Origin: Oscheius tipulae
Taxonomy: Eukaryota > Nematoda > Chromadorea > Rhabditida > Rhabditidae
Assembly: GCA_037178975.1 (NCBI GenBank)
Contig: JASJZH010000005.1
Location: 248,001-312,000 of the forward strand
Direction of reading: 5' to 3'
Length of the DNA stretch: 64,000 bases
The notes under the pieces are model-generated. The model had not been told where the DNA came from and did no database searches. It saw nothing but the letters and a program-made list of their open reading frames with translations. The stretch's first letter is position 1; the number at the start of each line of letters is the position of its first letter. Positions 11,411-24,086 of this stretch are shown here, in pieces. The position numbers and the translations under genes were made by a program.

Positions 11411-12547
11411 ATGCGTCTCCTTCTTTTACTCGTCAATGCTGGTCAGTTTTTTCAAACACAGAGACAGAGACAAAGATACCATAGTTCTATTACAGTTTCC
11501 TGCCAATTCCATATCAACAATCTCATAATTTCGACCCCATCCCCTCCTCATGGAGAAACTACGAATAGGCAGAGGACAGAAACGGTGTATGATGAGAAGC
11601 AGAATACTTTTCCGGATCTCGTTACTGGAAAACTGTCAAAAGAAGATGTCGAGGTTAGGGATAGATCTCTTTAGACAGAAACCCATTTCTCTAGGATTTC
11701 ATCGAAAAGGACCGGCAAAAGAAGGCCAAAAAGTTTGAGAACACCTCATTCATTCAAGCACCAATATACACCACCGACCACGAGGTCCAAGAGAATGACC
11801 CGATTGAACAGGAAATTGTCGACGTGATTCCCAGAGCCAAGGGTTTCTTTGAAGACAGTGGTAAGCAATGGTTTTTCAAGGAAAACTGATGTTTTAGGAA
11901 TCCAACTAGCTCCGAACAAAGCAAATATTCGTCCTGTGGGTCCTGAGACAGAGATCACTATGACTAGGTCAACGCTGTCTGATATTACAGCTCCGGATAT
12001 GCAGGGAACGAGTCTTGAGGTGAGAGACAGAGAGACGAAGAGACAGAGATACAGAGAGAAAGAGGGGAAAGAGAGACATACAGATTGTGAGACCAAGAAG
12101 CAGAGAGACAGAGGACCAGAGAGACAACTTCCAGATGCGAACTCTTCCTCCTCCCGAAACCAATGACATCGAAGAGTCTTCTTCGACCTTCACTCCCTCA
12201 TATCATCGCCCCGAGTCTTACCGTCAACTGGCTTTGGAGAGTGCCGTGGACATGACAGTCATTCCCAAAATGCATCATGATGTTCAGAAACTAATCAAGG
12301 AGGTGGCAGATCTAACAGTGATTCTATTTTCGTTTTATTGACGGGAAGGATTCAGAAATTAGTCTATAAACTCCTCCATCTGCACGAAAAGGACCGCATG
12401 AAGGTTATCAAAAGGAGGAGAAACAGTAGAAGAGTCACGGGGACATCTTTCGTGCTCCCTGATCGGTTGACTGCCGCCCAAACCGATCATTTCATCCATA
12501 CCTTCGATGACAAACATCGGAAAGAAGGTCTAGCAGACACTTTTTAA
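11411..12547 (+). CDS. Unrecognised secreted protein (283 aa)
   Basis: Six phase-consistent exons: 11411-11441, 11496-11653, 11695-11860, 11898-12019, 12135-12317 and 12356-12547. The ATG directly follows an acceptor-like gattgcag. The first exon and the start of the second encode a signal peptide (MRLLLLLVNAVSC). The mature part is hydrophilic, without cysteine clusters or membrane segments, with Pro/Thr-rich linkers and a C-terminal basic helix (EKDRMKVIKRRRNSRR) that could be a processing or binding site. I do not recognise a domain. The intron at 12020-12134 is GAGACA-rich. The last intron (12318-12355) uses an unusual-looking donor (gtgattct). Function unknown. Confidence 0.62.
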
Positions 12548-13068
12548 CTTTTGTACATATGATAAAGTATTTAAGATAACTCAGTAGGGGTGACAGCGAT
12601 AGACAGAGTTTCACAGCCATGAAACCAGCCGGTTTGATTCCCCTCCAGAAAGTTTTGAACCGTAACAGCGCCCAAATGGCTTCCAGCGGCTTCACTGGGC
12701 ATAAAGCAAAGTTCTAGAACGCGTCCAATGTTTACTTGCCATCCAATATTGGCAATAACTTCTTTTTTGACAATACAACTTCTGAACAGCATGCTCGCTT
12801 TTGTTTCGCGATGATTCACGGACGGACAGACACCTCTGCGCTTTAGTAATAGAGAGATATTCTTACACCAAGTCTACGTATCCAATCAGTAAGTTACTTC
12901 GGTCGTGGCCGCGACGCAACCGCCTCGCTTTGGCCACGCCCCTTCAGAGGCGTTTCATGCAAGAAATATTTTCACCAAAACGCAAATGATTTTGTTCTGA
13001 ATTTCTACACAAGATATATATTTCTAAAAAAAAGTCAAGTACGCAGAGACATCCGGTTTAGAAGTGCG
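12548..13068. other. Intergenic, nothing supported
   Basis: About 520 bp between two plus-strand genes. Open frames on the minus strand (12492-12819) have no domain or splice support. Confidence 0.45.
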
Positions 13069-14788
13069 ATGTACGCAGTGGTACGTTGTCGATCCAAGGC
13101 AGTCTTTGAACGGCTACGTGACGACTTGGTCAGTGTCTTTTTACTGGTTTCAATTTTTTTTTAGATCCAACGAGGACAAAAATGTCACTCGCTTAGAATA
13201 GATACCGAACATGAGAGCATGCTTGATGATGAGAGTCTATTGGACTCGGAAATCGATACACAGGTATACTTTTTAACCATGCCTATTTGTTGTCTATACA
13301 GGAACTTTTTAACGGGGAAACGGCAGATTTTCCTGAAGAAAATGGCGGTGTATCAGCTTTGGATCTCTTGGGAGAGGCTGGGGGTCAAGAAGAAGATAAA
13401 GAAGACCAGGAATTTGACGATGAAATGCCATTCTTAGGTACGTACTGTCTCTTTGTCTCTCTCTCTCTCTCTGTTTCTCTATCTCTCTGCCTCGGTATCA
13501 ATATCGTCATTTTCAGAAGCAAAACCACAAACTTTCCACACTGAACCCGAGATTGAACCTACCAAAACCACAAGCACCACATATTCAATAAACTGTCGTG
13601 TGAGTTCAGGTCTATGGTCAGCTTTGAATCGATTAAGATTTGCACCCAAAGTATAAGATACAAGCCAGAGACGGAATGGAGTCAGAAATGTAACCATGTA
13701 CTACAACATTTGGTTCCCGTACGGTATGAATGCCCCTACTGTGGACAACAGGAGAAAATCAAAGGAGTACTGTATGATCACTTGGTTCAGACACATAACG
13801 AGGGAATTATGGCTATACCCATACCAACTGTCAGGTAAGAGAGAGGAGACAGACAGAGAGATAGACAGACGGAGAGACATTCCAATTTCAGAGAACTTTC
13901 TGAAGCCAAACGATTTCTTGTCCAGCTGGAACAGTGTTTCCCAGACTCCGAACAGTTTTCTCTGGCCATACCCGATGACCATCTCACTGCCGACATCCAC
14001 GATGTCATCTACTACAAGTTCGTCTTGAAGTCAGAAATGTAGAGTCTTTTACAACTTTAAAAATATTCCTCCTTTCAGGCCCAGAAAATATATGAAACAG
14101 GCGCCTGTACGACTGAAATGTGCCAAGTGTAACAGCTGTATCTCTAAGGGTCCGATGGAGGAGCAGCTGAAGTTTGAACATGCGCTGAACCACAGTCATT
14201 TGACGTGGATAACATGCTCCAAGTGTCAGGCAACATTCACCGAAAAGGACAGCTTCTTCATGCACAATCGGGCAATGCATCATGGAGGAGGTTTCGCTAT
14301 TTGTAAGGAAAGAGACGATTTGTGAGTTCAGTTTCAGAGATGGAGAGATAGAAAGATAGAGAGAGACAGAGAGGCAGAAAGCCTGAGAGTAATAGAAACG
14401 GAGAGACAGGGAGAAAGAGACAGTAGAAGTATACAATTGCAGATCTGAGGAAAACCAGATATTCGTGGAGCATCTGGTTGTGAAACTGTTTCCTACTGTC
14501 ATACCCACCACTTTGGCTGAAAGAGCGCCGCCACCGATTTTGTTGGCTAAGAAGACCGGGCCACCCCAGAGAAAATCCAGACTGAGGCAGGTACTGCCGA
14601 TTGAGATGGTAGGGAGAATTTGCATATCTAATATCTAGTTTTTCTAGGAAAACCAGGGCATTGTCCATGTGAAACAGGAAGAAAGGCCATCTTTGAACAT
14701 TTTTGACACGCAAGAAGTCAAGCTGGAGAATGATGCAGACGTTACTAAACGAAGAAGCCTAAGGAAGAGGAAATTGGTGGCTACCTGA
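13069..14788 (+). CDS. C2H2-type zinc-finger protein of unknown role (about 344 aa)
   Basis: Nine exons: 13069-13128, 13165-13263, 13302-13437, 13517-13599, 13638-13834, 13892-14017, 14079-14321, 14443-14590 and 14648-14788, with phases that agree throughout. An acceptor-like ggtttag ends 7 nt before the ATG. An acidic N-terminal third (EDKEDQEFDDE) precedes a C2H2 finger (YECPYCGQ...HLVQTH). Two further CxxC/H pairs follow (LKCAKCNSCIS with H..NHSH, and ITCSKCQATF...H..MHH). The tail is basic (KRRSLRKRK) and may be a nuclear localisation signal. A nuclear DNA- or RNA-binding role is inferred. The 13600-13637 intron is the least certain. I do not recognise an orthologue. Confidence 0.72.
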
Positions 14789-15375
14789 TGCAGTGTTGCT
14801 TCTAAAACTGCATAATGAATATTGCTCATCCTTTTTTCCGTTATCTCTTTATCAGTTCGGTTTTGCTGCCGTCACCTACATCTTATCTAATCGCTTGTAT
14901 ATCCTTCTGGGGCAAACTACTCGACAAAAAGACAAAAAATCTATTGGATCCTGAAGAAACAATTTTTCCACGTTTGAAAGCCCGCTCTTGGAGACGCGCG
15001 CGCAAACTGATGCATTTCAAATTGGGTTTTTCCCACTTGCTGTTTTTTTATCGATAAACTAGCCTCGTTTTGACCGTTTCCTTGAAATTTATTGTTCTTC
15101 ATATACTCGGAACCCAACTTGCGACCAAACGAACGTATGCAAATGCCTAGAACTTCAGAATTGGGCTAAAAAACGAGGCTTTGGTCTCTTTTGTTCTTCT
15201 ATATCTGTTTTAATTCTTGTCCTCCCCAGTTTTTTTTTCTTCTATCAATGGCATTCGCCTTGGTAGAGCCAGACATAGTCCTGAACCAGGTGTTTTTCTG
15301 AAAAAATCTTTTGCTAGGCCTTTCCTCTCCCTTTCTTTCTCTTCTCTTCACAAAAAATCTTTTTAAAGGACCAGA
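14789..15375. other. Intergenic, nothing supported
   Basis: AT-rich spacer of about 590 bp before the PRPF39 start. The open frame at 14815-15057 has no family resemblance. The GAGACA tracts so frequent to the left stop here. Confidence 0.45.
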
Positions 15376-18300
15376 ATGCGATCCCCATCACGATCGAGAA
15401 GCCGATCGCCTCACAAGAGAAGCCGCCGTCGTTCGCGGAGCCCGAGGGGACGTTCGCCATTCCGCAAACAGCGCTCGCGCTCCAGAAGGCAGGTTATTGC
15501 TCAATTTTTTCCCTATGTATGCCCATCAAGGAGCTAAATTTGTAATTTTAGCGCTTCTCCGACCTCGCTGACGAGCCAGGCCAGCATTCAGGACTCCTGG
15601 GCGCAGGTGAAGAAGGACAAGAGTAACTTTGACGCTTGGATGCATCTTTTAAACCTCGTGGACCAATATGTAAGCTGTTTTCAGCCTCTTTTCACCCGAA
15701 GAATGTTCCTAGAATGAGCTGACGGTCGCCCGGAACGTCTTCTACCGCTTCCTCGACAGATATCCCTTCTGCTACGGGTTCTGGAAGAAGTTTGCCGACA
15801 TGGAGCGTCGTAATCAGAACTTTACTGAGAGCATGAGGGTTAGTTTCTTTTTTCTGCCTTTCACATGACCAATTATTAGGTGTATGAAAAAGGGTTGACC
15901 GAGATCCCGCTGTCGATCGACCTCTGGCTCGGATTCCTTGCCTTCCTCCGAGAACTTTCCGCCATTTCGCCCGAAGGAAACGAGAAGCTTCACAAGTGAG
16001 CCATTTTAAATTCTCTCTAGCTATCCAGAGATCACAAAGCTGGCCAGCGTAGTTCGTCGCGAGTTAACCTAGTTCTGCTCTGTCTTAGGTGTCCGAAATT
16101 TTACATAGACACCCGAACATGGTGTTTTAGGCTAACAGGGACAAATTGTGACTCACAGCCACAATTCGAGAAAAACTCCAAAACCCCAAAGAGCAGTGCC
16201 GCTTCACCTAACGCGCAGCTTAGCTCCTAAATTTGCATCCTTTATGAAGTAGACGATATTTTATAAAGTTTTTGGATTGTGACCGTCAGTCGTAATGTTC
16301 TAGCGGTTGCAGTCACTTAAGCTTTGGGGTCTTGAATTGTAAGTGAGTCGTCCCCGTCAACCTAAAACTTTTTTCTTTCTCGACGCCTAAGACAGAAGAG
16401 ATCCGAAAAACTTTTCAATTAGCTATTTTAAGCAGAAAAAGGAGGGAAGTGTCGTAAGGTGCTAACTTTACAGGTTTTTTTCAAAAATATTGTACACAAG
16501 AGGGTGATATCCAACCTTTTTTTCCTTCAAAAATGGTTTTCAGACTGTATGATGACGCGCTGGGCCATGCCGGCTATGAGTTCAACAGTGATCGGCTCTG
16601 GAACGAGGCCATCGCCTGGCACGAGTCGCGAGGAAACTGGCGGAAGGTGGCCGAAATCTACGATCGTCTTGTACAAATCCCGACAGCCCAGTATAAATCC
16701 CACTTCGAGCGATATCTGACCATCATAAACATGTACGAGCCGGATATTCTTCTCAACGAGAAGGAATACGAGGAGATTTTTGCCAAAATGCGCAAACATC
16801 TAGACCTTGGAGTAGGCATTTTTTGATTTCTCTCGTGTATTGTCTACATCTTGAGATTGATGAACTCGTGACGGACGAGACGGTCGTCGAGGATAATATG
16901 GCACCGGCCACGGAGAGTGATGAGGTCAAGCCGGCCGTGATTCGACGCAAAAAACACGCTCCGGAAGCCTTGCAGTTCTTCCGCGACGAGATGCGGGAGC
17001 GGAGAACGCGCTGGCATGAGAAGACGCTCATTATGCTTACGGCCAGGCTGCCCTTCGAGGAACAGGTTTGTTTTTTTGTGATTCACCTACCATCATAAAA
17101 ACCTCTACTAGAAGCGCAGGCAGGGTTACGTAAGGAAATACGCAAAATATCACGTTTTTTGGGTCGAATACGGCTTTTCGCTGCTCTACAGCCGTACTGG
17201 AAAACGTGAATACGCAATTGCGTATTTCCTTACGTAACCCTGCGTTTGTAATAGAGATTTTACGGTACTTTAAATTGTCCGCTTGTCTCTGAAGCCGTCT
17301 GCCTTTGATCTACTGTAGTCACTAAGCTGGGCGAAATTACCGTTTACCCGAAAGTCGACAGCGCGGCAATTTGCGCACTAACTTGCAACCATAAGCGTCG
17401 AAACGTAGTCATTTACTTCTCGAGAAACAGTCGCCTAAGATTGCGCAAATTGCCGCGTGATATACTTTCGTATAGCTTTAGCCCTTACTAGATCTACCCG
17501 AATATATACCCGACTAATCTCACTTGTTCAGAACCACTTGTTCAGAGCTAGTCTGTGGCCTGTCTAACTACGATTGATATAGCCTCTACCCAGGCTAAAA
17601 AATAATAGTTGCGACCTTCAAGCTGTTTGGCTGTGGTGTTTGCGGCCTCATAAAGTTAGAGCCCCCACAAAGTTTTAGTGAAACAAATAGTGTATTGAAT
17701 AAGAGGTGCAAAAAAACTTTTGGTGTAATGCCACAGGGCGTTATTGCGGTCCAAGCGACCCGGGTTCGACTTCTTACGGTGGTTTACCACCAAATACATG
17801 GTCTAGAAGAATTTTTTTTTTGCCTTCTCCATACTCAGTATCATGAAAACTCAGCCAGTTTCCAGATCAAGCGCCCCTACTTCCACGTCAAAGAGCTCGA
17901 AACAACCCAGCTGAAGAACTGGCGCGAATACCTCGACTTTGAGATTGCCGAGGGCGACGAGGAGCGGATACGCGTCCTTTTCGAGCGCTCCCTCATCGCC
18001 TGTGCTCTCTACGACACGATGTGGCTGAAGGTTCGTTTAGTTTGCACAAAGTTCAGTCAAAAACCCCTTCAGTATGCGCGCTGGGCCCTGAAGAAGAAGG
18101 GCAGCTCTTCGGCGAGGAACATCTACGAGCGTGCCCGGATCCACTGCCCCAAAAGTATCAACATTTGTCTAGCCTATTCGGCTCTAGAGGAGAGTAAAGG
18201 TACTGTTTTTTTTCTATATTTTCGGCCCTATTTGTCTCGAATACTCCCAAGAAATGGTCAAAAATAGGTTCACCACTGTCCTCTCCTCGAAAAATCCACC

Positions 18301-20119
18301 AGAAAGACGACACTTTGTGATCTTGTGATACTGTTTTTAAGTATAAAAAACCTATTTTGGGGGCATAGTATAGCCCCTAGTGATATAAAGCCGAGGAAGC
18401 TTCCCCCTGAAGACTTGCCGGGCAGCAGAGAGGTTGGTTACCTTTTTTCAAGAGAGCAACTAACGAAAATGTGGCAAAACTTTTGATAATCACAGTCTTG
18501 CAGAGGAATATAAGGAGGCCAGGGCGATCTTGGAGCGCTTCGAGTCCCGGAATCCCGGCTACGCCGCCATCGGGCTGAGACTGATCGGACTGAAACGTAG
18601 AATTGTGGCCAAGGACAGGTAGGGATTCTTTTTTTACACGGTTCTCAGCCCTGATTTGAAGTGAGTCTAGCTCCATACTCCGTTCGAATTTCCCGCGCAT
18701 GATATTTTGTACTCATTTTTCAAAAGCGTGGCGCGCTGTGCCGCAATCAGACAGCCCCTTTAAACGTGTCCCCTTTCAGCAGTCCGGATTGGTCGGAAGT
18801 CATTCAAGACTGGGAGAATCTGATCCATCATCAGGGTACGTCGCGCCATCTGGCCAGCTTCTACTCGGTCAAACTGGCCCGATTCCATCTGAAGTGCCGC
18901 AACGATCGTCGTCTAGCCGAGAAGGTCATTCGTCGGGCTCTCGAGAGGGATCGCGACAACATTCAGCTGCATCTTCAGCTCATCGATCTAGCCTACACGG
19001 ATCCCGAGTTCAGCCAGGTATTGCCACCCCTTTTAATACTTGAAATAGAATGGAAATTTGCAGAGAAAGGTCCTGGAAGCGTTTGATGAAGCCGCCGGTT
19101 CCCGGCTGGACGATGCCGACCGGCTGAGGCTGAGCCAGAGAAAGTTGGACCTTCTTGAGGACATAGGCGATGACATTGATCTGCTCCAGGAGCACACGGA
19201 GCAGCACCAGCAGCTGCTCAAGGAGATCGAGAATCCGCATATTCATACGAGGAAGAGGAAGAGTGAGAGGTGGGGATAACTTTATAACAGTAACATTGCG
19301 GGTAAACGTTCAAATGATTCGGGCTTATTGGGTTGGAATTTCTGAGCGGGAAATATGACGATTTTTGGCCAAGACTACGAAATCCAAAGGAAAAACGTAG
19401 TAGAAAAGGAGGCACCACGGCTGGACCTGACTTTTCGATGCGTTTGAACTATTCAGTATCTTCATCTCTTTTGATGTTTAAGTGCACATTACTATTGTAA
19501 AATTTCATGCTGAATCGATTAAACACACTTTCAAGGTGTAAAAATGAGTAGAAAGCTTCTAAAATCACAAACACGCATTATTTCTAAAGCACGCAACTTT
19601 GCGTCCAGTCAAGCTACCGTACTTCTCGACTACCTGCGTTATAGGTCCCAAAAGCTCTCAATAATTTTTTTTCGGGGTCAATTACCCCCAGTAAAAGTTT
19701 TGCGCAGATTCGATGAGTTTGAATGGTAGCCGTAGTACTACGTGCAGCGATTTATGACGCATCCTAATACAAAATCGTGCTTTACGGAAAGGGATCACCG
19801 GCAGAATTGAACCCTCGTTACTTACGTCAAAACCGTTAGTGTCTACAAAATATCACGTTGTAACCCTTCAGACTGACAGTATGAAAGAGGCTGTAAAATT
19901 TGAAAAAATTCAGTGATTTGTATCTCTTCAGAGAGTATCGCGATCGTGATCGTCGTCGGGACAGAGATGGCGGAGCCTACGGAGCCGGAGGGCAGCAGCC
20001 CGTCTTCTACCAGCCTCAGGGACAAAGTAATTTTCACAAAATTTTGATATCGAAACTTCCTGATTACAGTGTACGACTACGGCACCTACGCTGCATATCC
20101 GAATCAGGGCTTCTATTGA
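15376..20119 (+). CDS. PRPF39: Pre-mRNA-processing factor 39 (U1 snRNP-associated HAT-repeat protein), 648 aa
   Basis: Thirteen exons: 15376-15488, 15552-15669, 15713-15838, 15880-15995, 16544-16811, 16856-17065, 17866-18030, 18073-18199, 18504-18618, 18780-19017, 19064-19269, 19932-20026 and 20070-20119. The N-terminus is an SR-rich stretch (RSPSRSRSRSPHKRSRRRS). HAT (half-a-TPR) repeats follow, with W...A..E motifs such as FWKKFADMERRN, LWLGFLAFLREL and IKRPYFHVKELE, the last a strong PRPF39 signature. The C-terminus is Asp/Arg- then Gly/Tyr-rich. Length is close to the human protein (about 669 aa). It acts in U1 snRNP during 5' splice-site selection in the nucleus. Intron 1 needs a GC donor (15489) to keep the frame. 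Intron 6 (17066-17865) carries two foldback elements. The next gene on the same strand starts about 4 kb away, so no operon is indicated. Confidence 0.95.
17116..17248. mobile_element. Foldback/MITE-like element in PRPF39 intron 6
   Basis: Terminal inverted repeats of about 26 bp (gggttacgtaaggaaatacg at the left, its complement ending 17242) enclose inner inverted segments (cacgtttt/aaaacgtg, cggc/gccg). The whole is close to one long hairpin of about 130 nt. It has no coding capacity. A target-site duplication is not obvious. Confidence 0.75.
17351..17470. mobile_element. Second foldback/MITE-like element in PRPF39 intron 6
   Basis: Arms cgcggcaatttgcgca (about 17362-17377) and tgcgcaaattgccgcg (about 17442-17457) are exactly complementary over 16 bp. 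Flanking bases (aaagt.../...acttt) extend the symmetry imperfectly. It lies about 100 bp from the first foldback and has a different sequence. Confidence 0.7.
19790..19850 (-). repeat. tRNA-like relic
   Basis: On the minus strand, ctaacggttttgacgtaag precedes gagggttcaattctgccgg, resembling A-box and B-box regions of a tRNA. The arms are incomplete. It is in the penultimate long intron of PRPF39. Confidence 0.35.
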
Positions 20120-23100
20120 TTGTAGGATCCCATTTATTATTGTTTTTGTTCACGTCTATTCTATTCAATGGTTTTCTCACACCCCAATCCCCCTATTTCT
20201 GGTTTTCATTCCGCACAAATATTCATTGTTAACTCGTATAAAAGTATTTCATCTAATCCGTTTTTGTTTGGCTTGAAGGAATTGGCTAGGAGCGCTCAAA
20301 AGACTTTTTTGTAGGTGTTACAGGGTAAAAAAAGTAGTAGATTGATGGGCGGTTTTTGAGAGCTGAATGCATGAGCAGCTATTAATAGGCACGAGCCGAG
20401 CAACTCTATCAGAATTTCCGGCGAGCTGAGCACAAAAATCTCACGTAGTTGTTCGGCAGGCGGCTCGTTTCCTTTGAATTTTTGGCGCTTTTTATGAGTT
20501 CGGTCAAAAGCGGGTTTCTGACGTAATTCACTCATTTACAGAGATTTCATCTAGGTTTATTGAATTCAGCGTGCAAAAGAACCTCATGGAGCATGAAAAA
20601 TACCAGATAATTGCAGAGATAGTGGGAATTTGCTATGTTGAACGGACAACGGTAAAGGTCATAGATTTCGGTTTCTTTTTCACATTCGAGGAGTTCTTTT
20701 ACATGCTGTATTCAACATTCAACAAACATAGTTAGAATCTCTGAAAATAAATGAATCCCGCTTTTGACCGGATACGCAAAAAAAAAAAAATTCAAACAAA
20801 ACGAGCTGCCTACCGAACTATTACCGAATCTCATTTTGTTAGTCCTTCCAGTATTGGCCTACTCCTCTATACAAAATTTCCAAAATGAAATACGGAGCTA
20901 CCATTGGTCCAAGTGAACTGAAAATGCACGCTCAAAAGTATGCTTTTCAGCGTTTCCATGGTCTGCAAAGTTGTAGCCCGTACTAAAATCTACAGCTTCG
21001 CAAAACATCGAAACCCTGGAAAACCACTTCTTCGTCACGAAAAGAGTCACTCCATTTTTGGCTTGAGCTCCGTCGCCCGTGTGTCCCCCGTACCATCTCC
21101 CATCCGCCAGTTCTCTATAGGTGCACAAAAATATTTTCAAATTAGCTTTCGGGCTCAAGTGATCGTACCAGCGGTACCCTCAGACCATGATCGTTGTAGA
21201 ACGAGTTTACCGAAGTAGCTTCGAGAGTGGTCTTTGGGGAAAATACTGGTTTTTGGGAGAAAAAAGGGCTCCATTCTGACGTGCCTGTCTGGCTGGAGTC
21301 CCTTTTTCTGCAAGTGTTTTGAAAGCATCTGTGGTACCATAATACTCTCGTGATTTCTACTATCTAATGCGATGGTTTCTGTGGCGGACTGTTTATTTGT
21401 TTGTCCGAGACCACCAATCGGAAGCGAGCAAATGTTGTCCAGAAGTTGTCTTGTTCAAAAATCGTTATTGCCAATATTACGTGGAAAGTCTCCTTTGGAG
21501 GCGCTTTAAAATCTTTTTTTTTTCGTTTTTGTCGCAGTGGAAGCCTTTTGTAACTACGAAGCCGGCAGACACAAATGGAAACTGAAGACAAAGAACGGCT
21601 GGTTAGTTTATAAGATAATGTACGAGAACTAAGTTTTGCACAGTTCATGGTAAACGATTACGTCGACTTCACTCCCAAAAGTGCTCGTTGCCTGCGAACG
21701 GGAGAATTTTGCAACTTGTTGCTCGCGTGCAAGCCGAGCACGAGCGCTCAAGGTTTTTTTGCGGTCACAGTTCCGTTTGTTCCGATCAGCTGTTTCTTCA
21801 ATCATTTCTCACCATTTTCAACGTTGATTTTTGCCTAAAGTGTATTCGTCGAAAAGTAAACCTGCAGGGTGAATCTCCTTCTTTTGCCGCCTATTATTTT
21901 CCTTTTTTTGGCACCTGGAATCAGTTTCTGTAGGCTTTTTATCGGGTCTCGGGACTCAATAAGTCAGAAAATGGGAAAAACACTTTGTAACGTGCTCTGA
22001 TTCTTTTTGCGTTCCCCTGTCTTCAAAAGTGCAATCGGATTTTCTCTCTCCCCGAATGAGAGTAGCTATCCCGGGTCCCGGCGCGCATTTCGGGAGGTTA
22101 GACCCAGTCGTCTCTCCCCTCTCTCTCTTTCTCTCGCGGTCGACTGCTCTCGTATCGCACGCCGCAGCCAGCCGGCCCCGCTGTCTCTTGCTACTCTCCT
22201 TCCTTCAGCTTTGCCTATTTCCAGGGTGACAGCTGTTTGTTTTGTTCTCTTTCTCGAAAAAATGTTAACCTAGGGCTCGTTGACCATTAAAAAAAGTCCA
22301 AAATTCTGAATAGAATAGTACAGTCTCCGTTAATTCACGTCCCGCTAGACAGACACTCAGACCAGTTTCACTCAGCCTCTCGTGCGTTCGCCAACTCTCT
22401 CTCCCTGCCTTGTTCTCCTTGTTCTTTATGTCTGTCTCGCGTTCTTGAAAGTTTAATTTACTGCAGAAAGTCACATGCTTGTACTAGATATACCCCCTCC
22501 CTCTACGAGGCAAATCCTGTTTTAGATGACTGAAAATAGGCTCGGGGAAGTGTCCTTGTTCTACGTGGACACTTGTTTTTGAGCAAAAATACGTTATTTT
22601 GTTCCTTATGTTATGTTTTTCTATTCAAAAGTGTCTACATGAACTGGGTTCCTTTACACTTCTGGTTCTCCTAATTTCTCACGAGTATCACTCAAAAGTT
22701 GTCGTAAAATCCTCCAAGCTGGATCATTAAAAGTTCCATCTGGAACGATTTCCTGCTTACAAACCTGCGATTTTCACGAAATTTCTGCTCCTGAAATAGG
22801 GTGAAATTGGTGAAAGGAGCTCCCATGATCTTATCTAGCACTTTCGTCAACCTCAATCATTCTCAAAGAGCTTCAAATAGCCGTGTTTGTCAGTTTTTTT
22901 GGCTGTTTTTGTTCTTGGCAAGCTCTCTGCGAATTTTTCTCGGTGTTTTCCATCCCTGAACCAAATTTCCGCGTCCTCCAAGTCAGTATTTGTCACCTCG
23001 CCTATCGATCTGGTTTACCCGGTTCCCCTCACATGCACGCTCCCACCTAGCCCTTTTTCACTCCATATTATCGTGTAATTTGGCCTACAAAACCCTTCGA

Positions 23101-24086
23101 AGTTCTTTGAATTGTTTTGCCCGCTTGCTTATCGTTCAGCTAAGCCAACTCTCGGCTCCATCATACCTCCTTTCCTCCGACGTGTAAACATGCAATTTGT
23201 TTCGTTCGACGCATGTTTTGTTCCCTTTCCGCAACGATTTTTTTTTGTCGTCGTCTCAAAAGCTGTTTATTGTCCGGAGGTAAACATTGGGGGAGAACTA
23301 AAAGTTATACGAATCATGGCAGGAGAATTTAGAAGGACCTGACCTGGTTTTCTCTTTTCATTACCATTCCAATAAGATATTTTTTTTGCCAATTTTGACG
23401 CTATTATCCAGGCGGAAATGTGTCAGTTTTTTTTGTTCGAAATACTACAAGAAAATCTCACCTCGTCCAAGCTTACGTCCTTCTTTGCTTACAGGAATAT
23501 GCCTCATTTTCTCTTCAGCCATGAAAACTTCGATTTTATCCTATTTTATCATCTGTTTTGCCGAGTTTTAGCGTCTTTTACATAGCATTTTACAAGTCCC
23601 GCAACATTCTTAAAGCCTTTTTCTAGTCCAATCCCACCAAAGTTTACTTATTTTTATGACTCACCGAATGGCAGGGCGATTTTAGCGAATCTGGCCTGCT
23701 TTTTCTCATTTTTCATCCAGAAATAGATTCAGCGCAAATAAATGGGGAAAAACTTGGAGAATAGGTAAACTCGAACAGCTATTGGGAATAACGTTGTCTA
23801 TAAGCATTTTTAAGATGTTCAGATCGAAATTGACCGTCGAACTCGGTAAATTAGATGCATTGGAGCGTCGGAAGCGTCAGAAGTTCCCCACGTAGGAACT
23901 CGGTTACCAAGGGACTCTCAAATTTTAAATAATGACGTTTTTGAAAAGGGCGTGTGGCATTTTATCAAAATTTCTAATTACTAATCGCAAACTTTTTATA
24001 TTATCTCGTAACTCTCTTGTTCCTCTTTCCCCTTCCAATCCCACCAAAAAAGCCTCGTTTTCAGGGTCCCTATCGATCAACAGGGC
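20120..24086. other. Long intergenic region upstream of lin-23
   Basis: About 4 kb. It holds R-family copy 2 (20940-21360) and a GC- and CT-richer stretch at 22040-22200, which may be part of the lin-23 promoter or a 5' non-coding exon. An acceptor-like gttttcag ends about 24 nt upstream of the lin-23 ATG. Short open frames at 21647-21933, 22007-22273 and 22887-23187 have no domains. Confidence 0.5.
20940..21360. repeat. R-family interspersed repeat, copy 2
   Basis: Near-identical to copy 1 over several hundred bases, with the same order of blocks: tttccatggtctgcaaagtt, cccgtactaaaatct, tcgtaccagcggtaccctca, gatcgttgtagaacgagttt, cgaagtagcttcg. The minus-strand frame at 20898-21158 lies in it and may be a decayed coding remnant. 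Confidence 0.78.

Noticed and set aside
20898-21158. 86-aa minus-strand ORF
   Set aside because: Lies entirely in R-family repeat copy 2 and is interrupted in the other copies, so at best it is a decayed element ORF.
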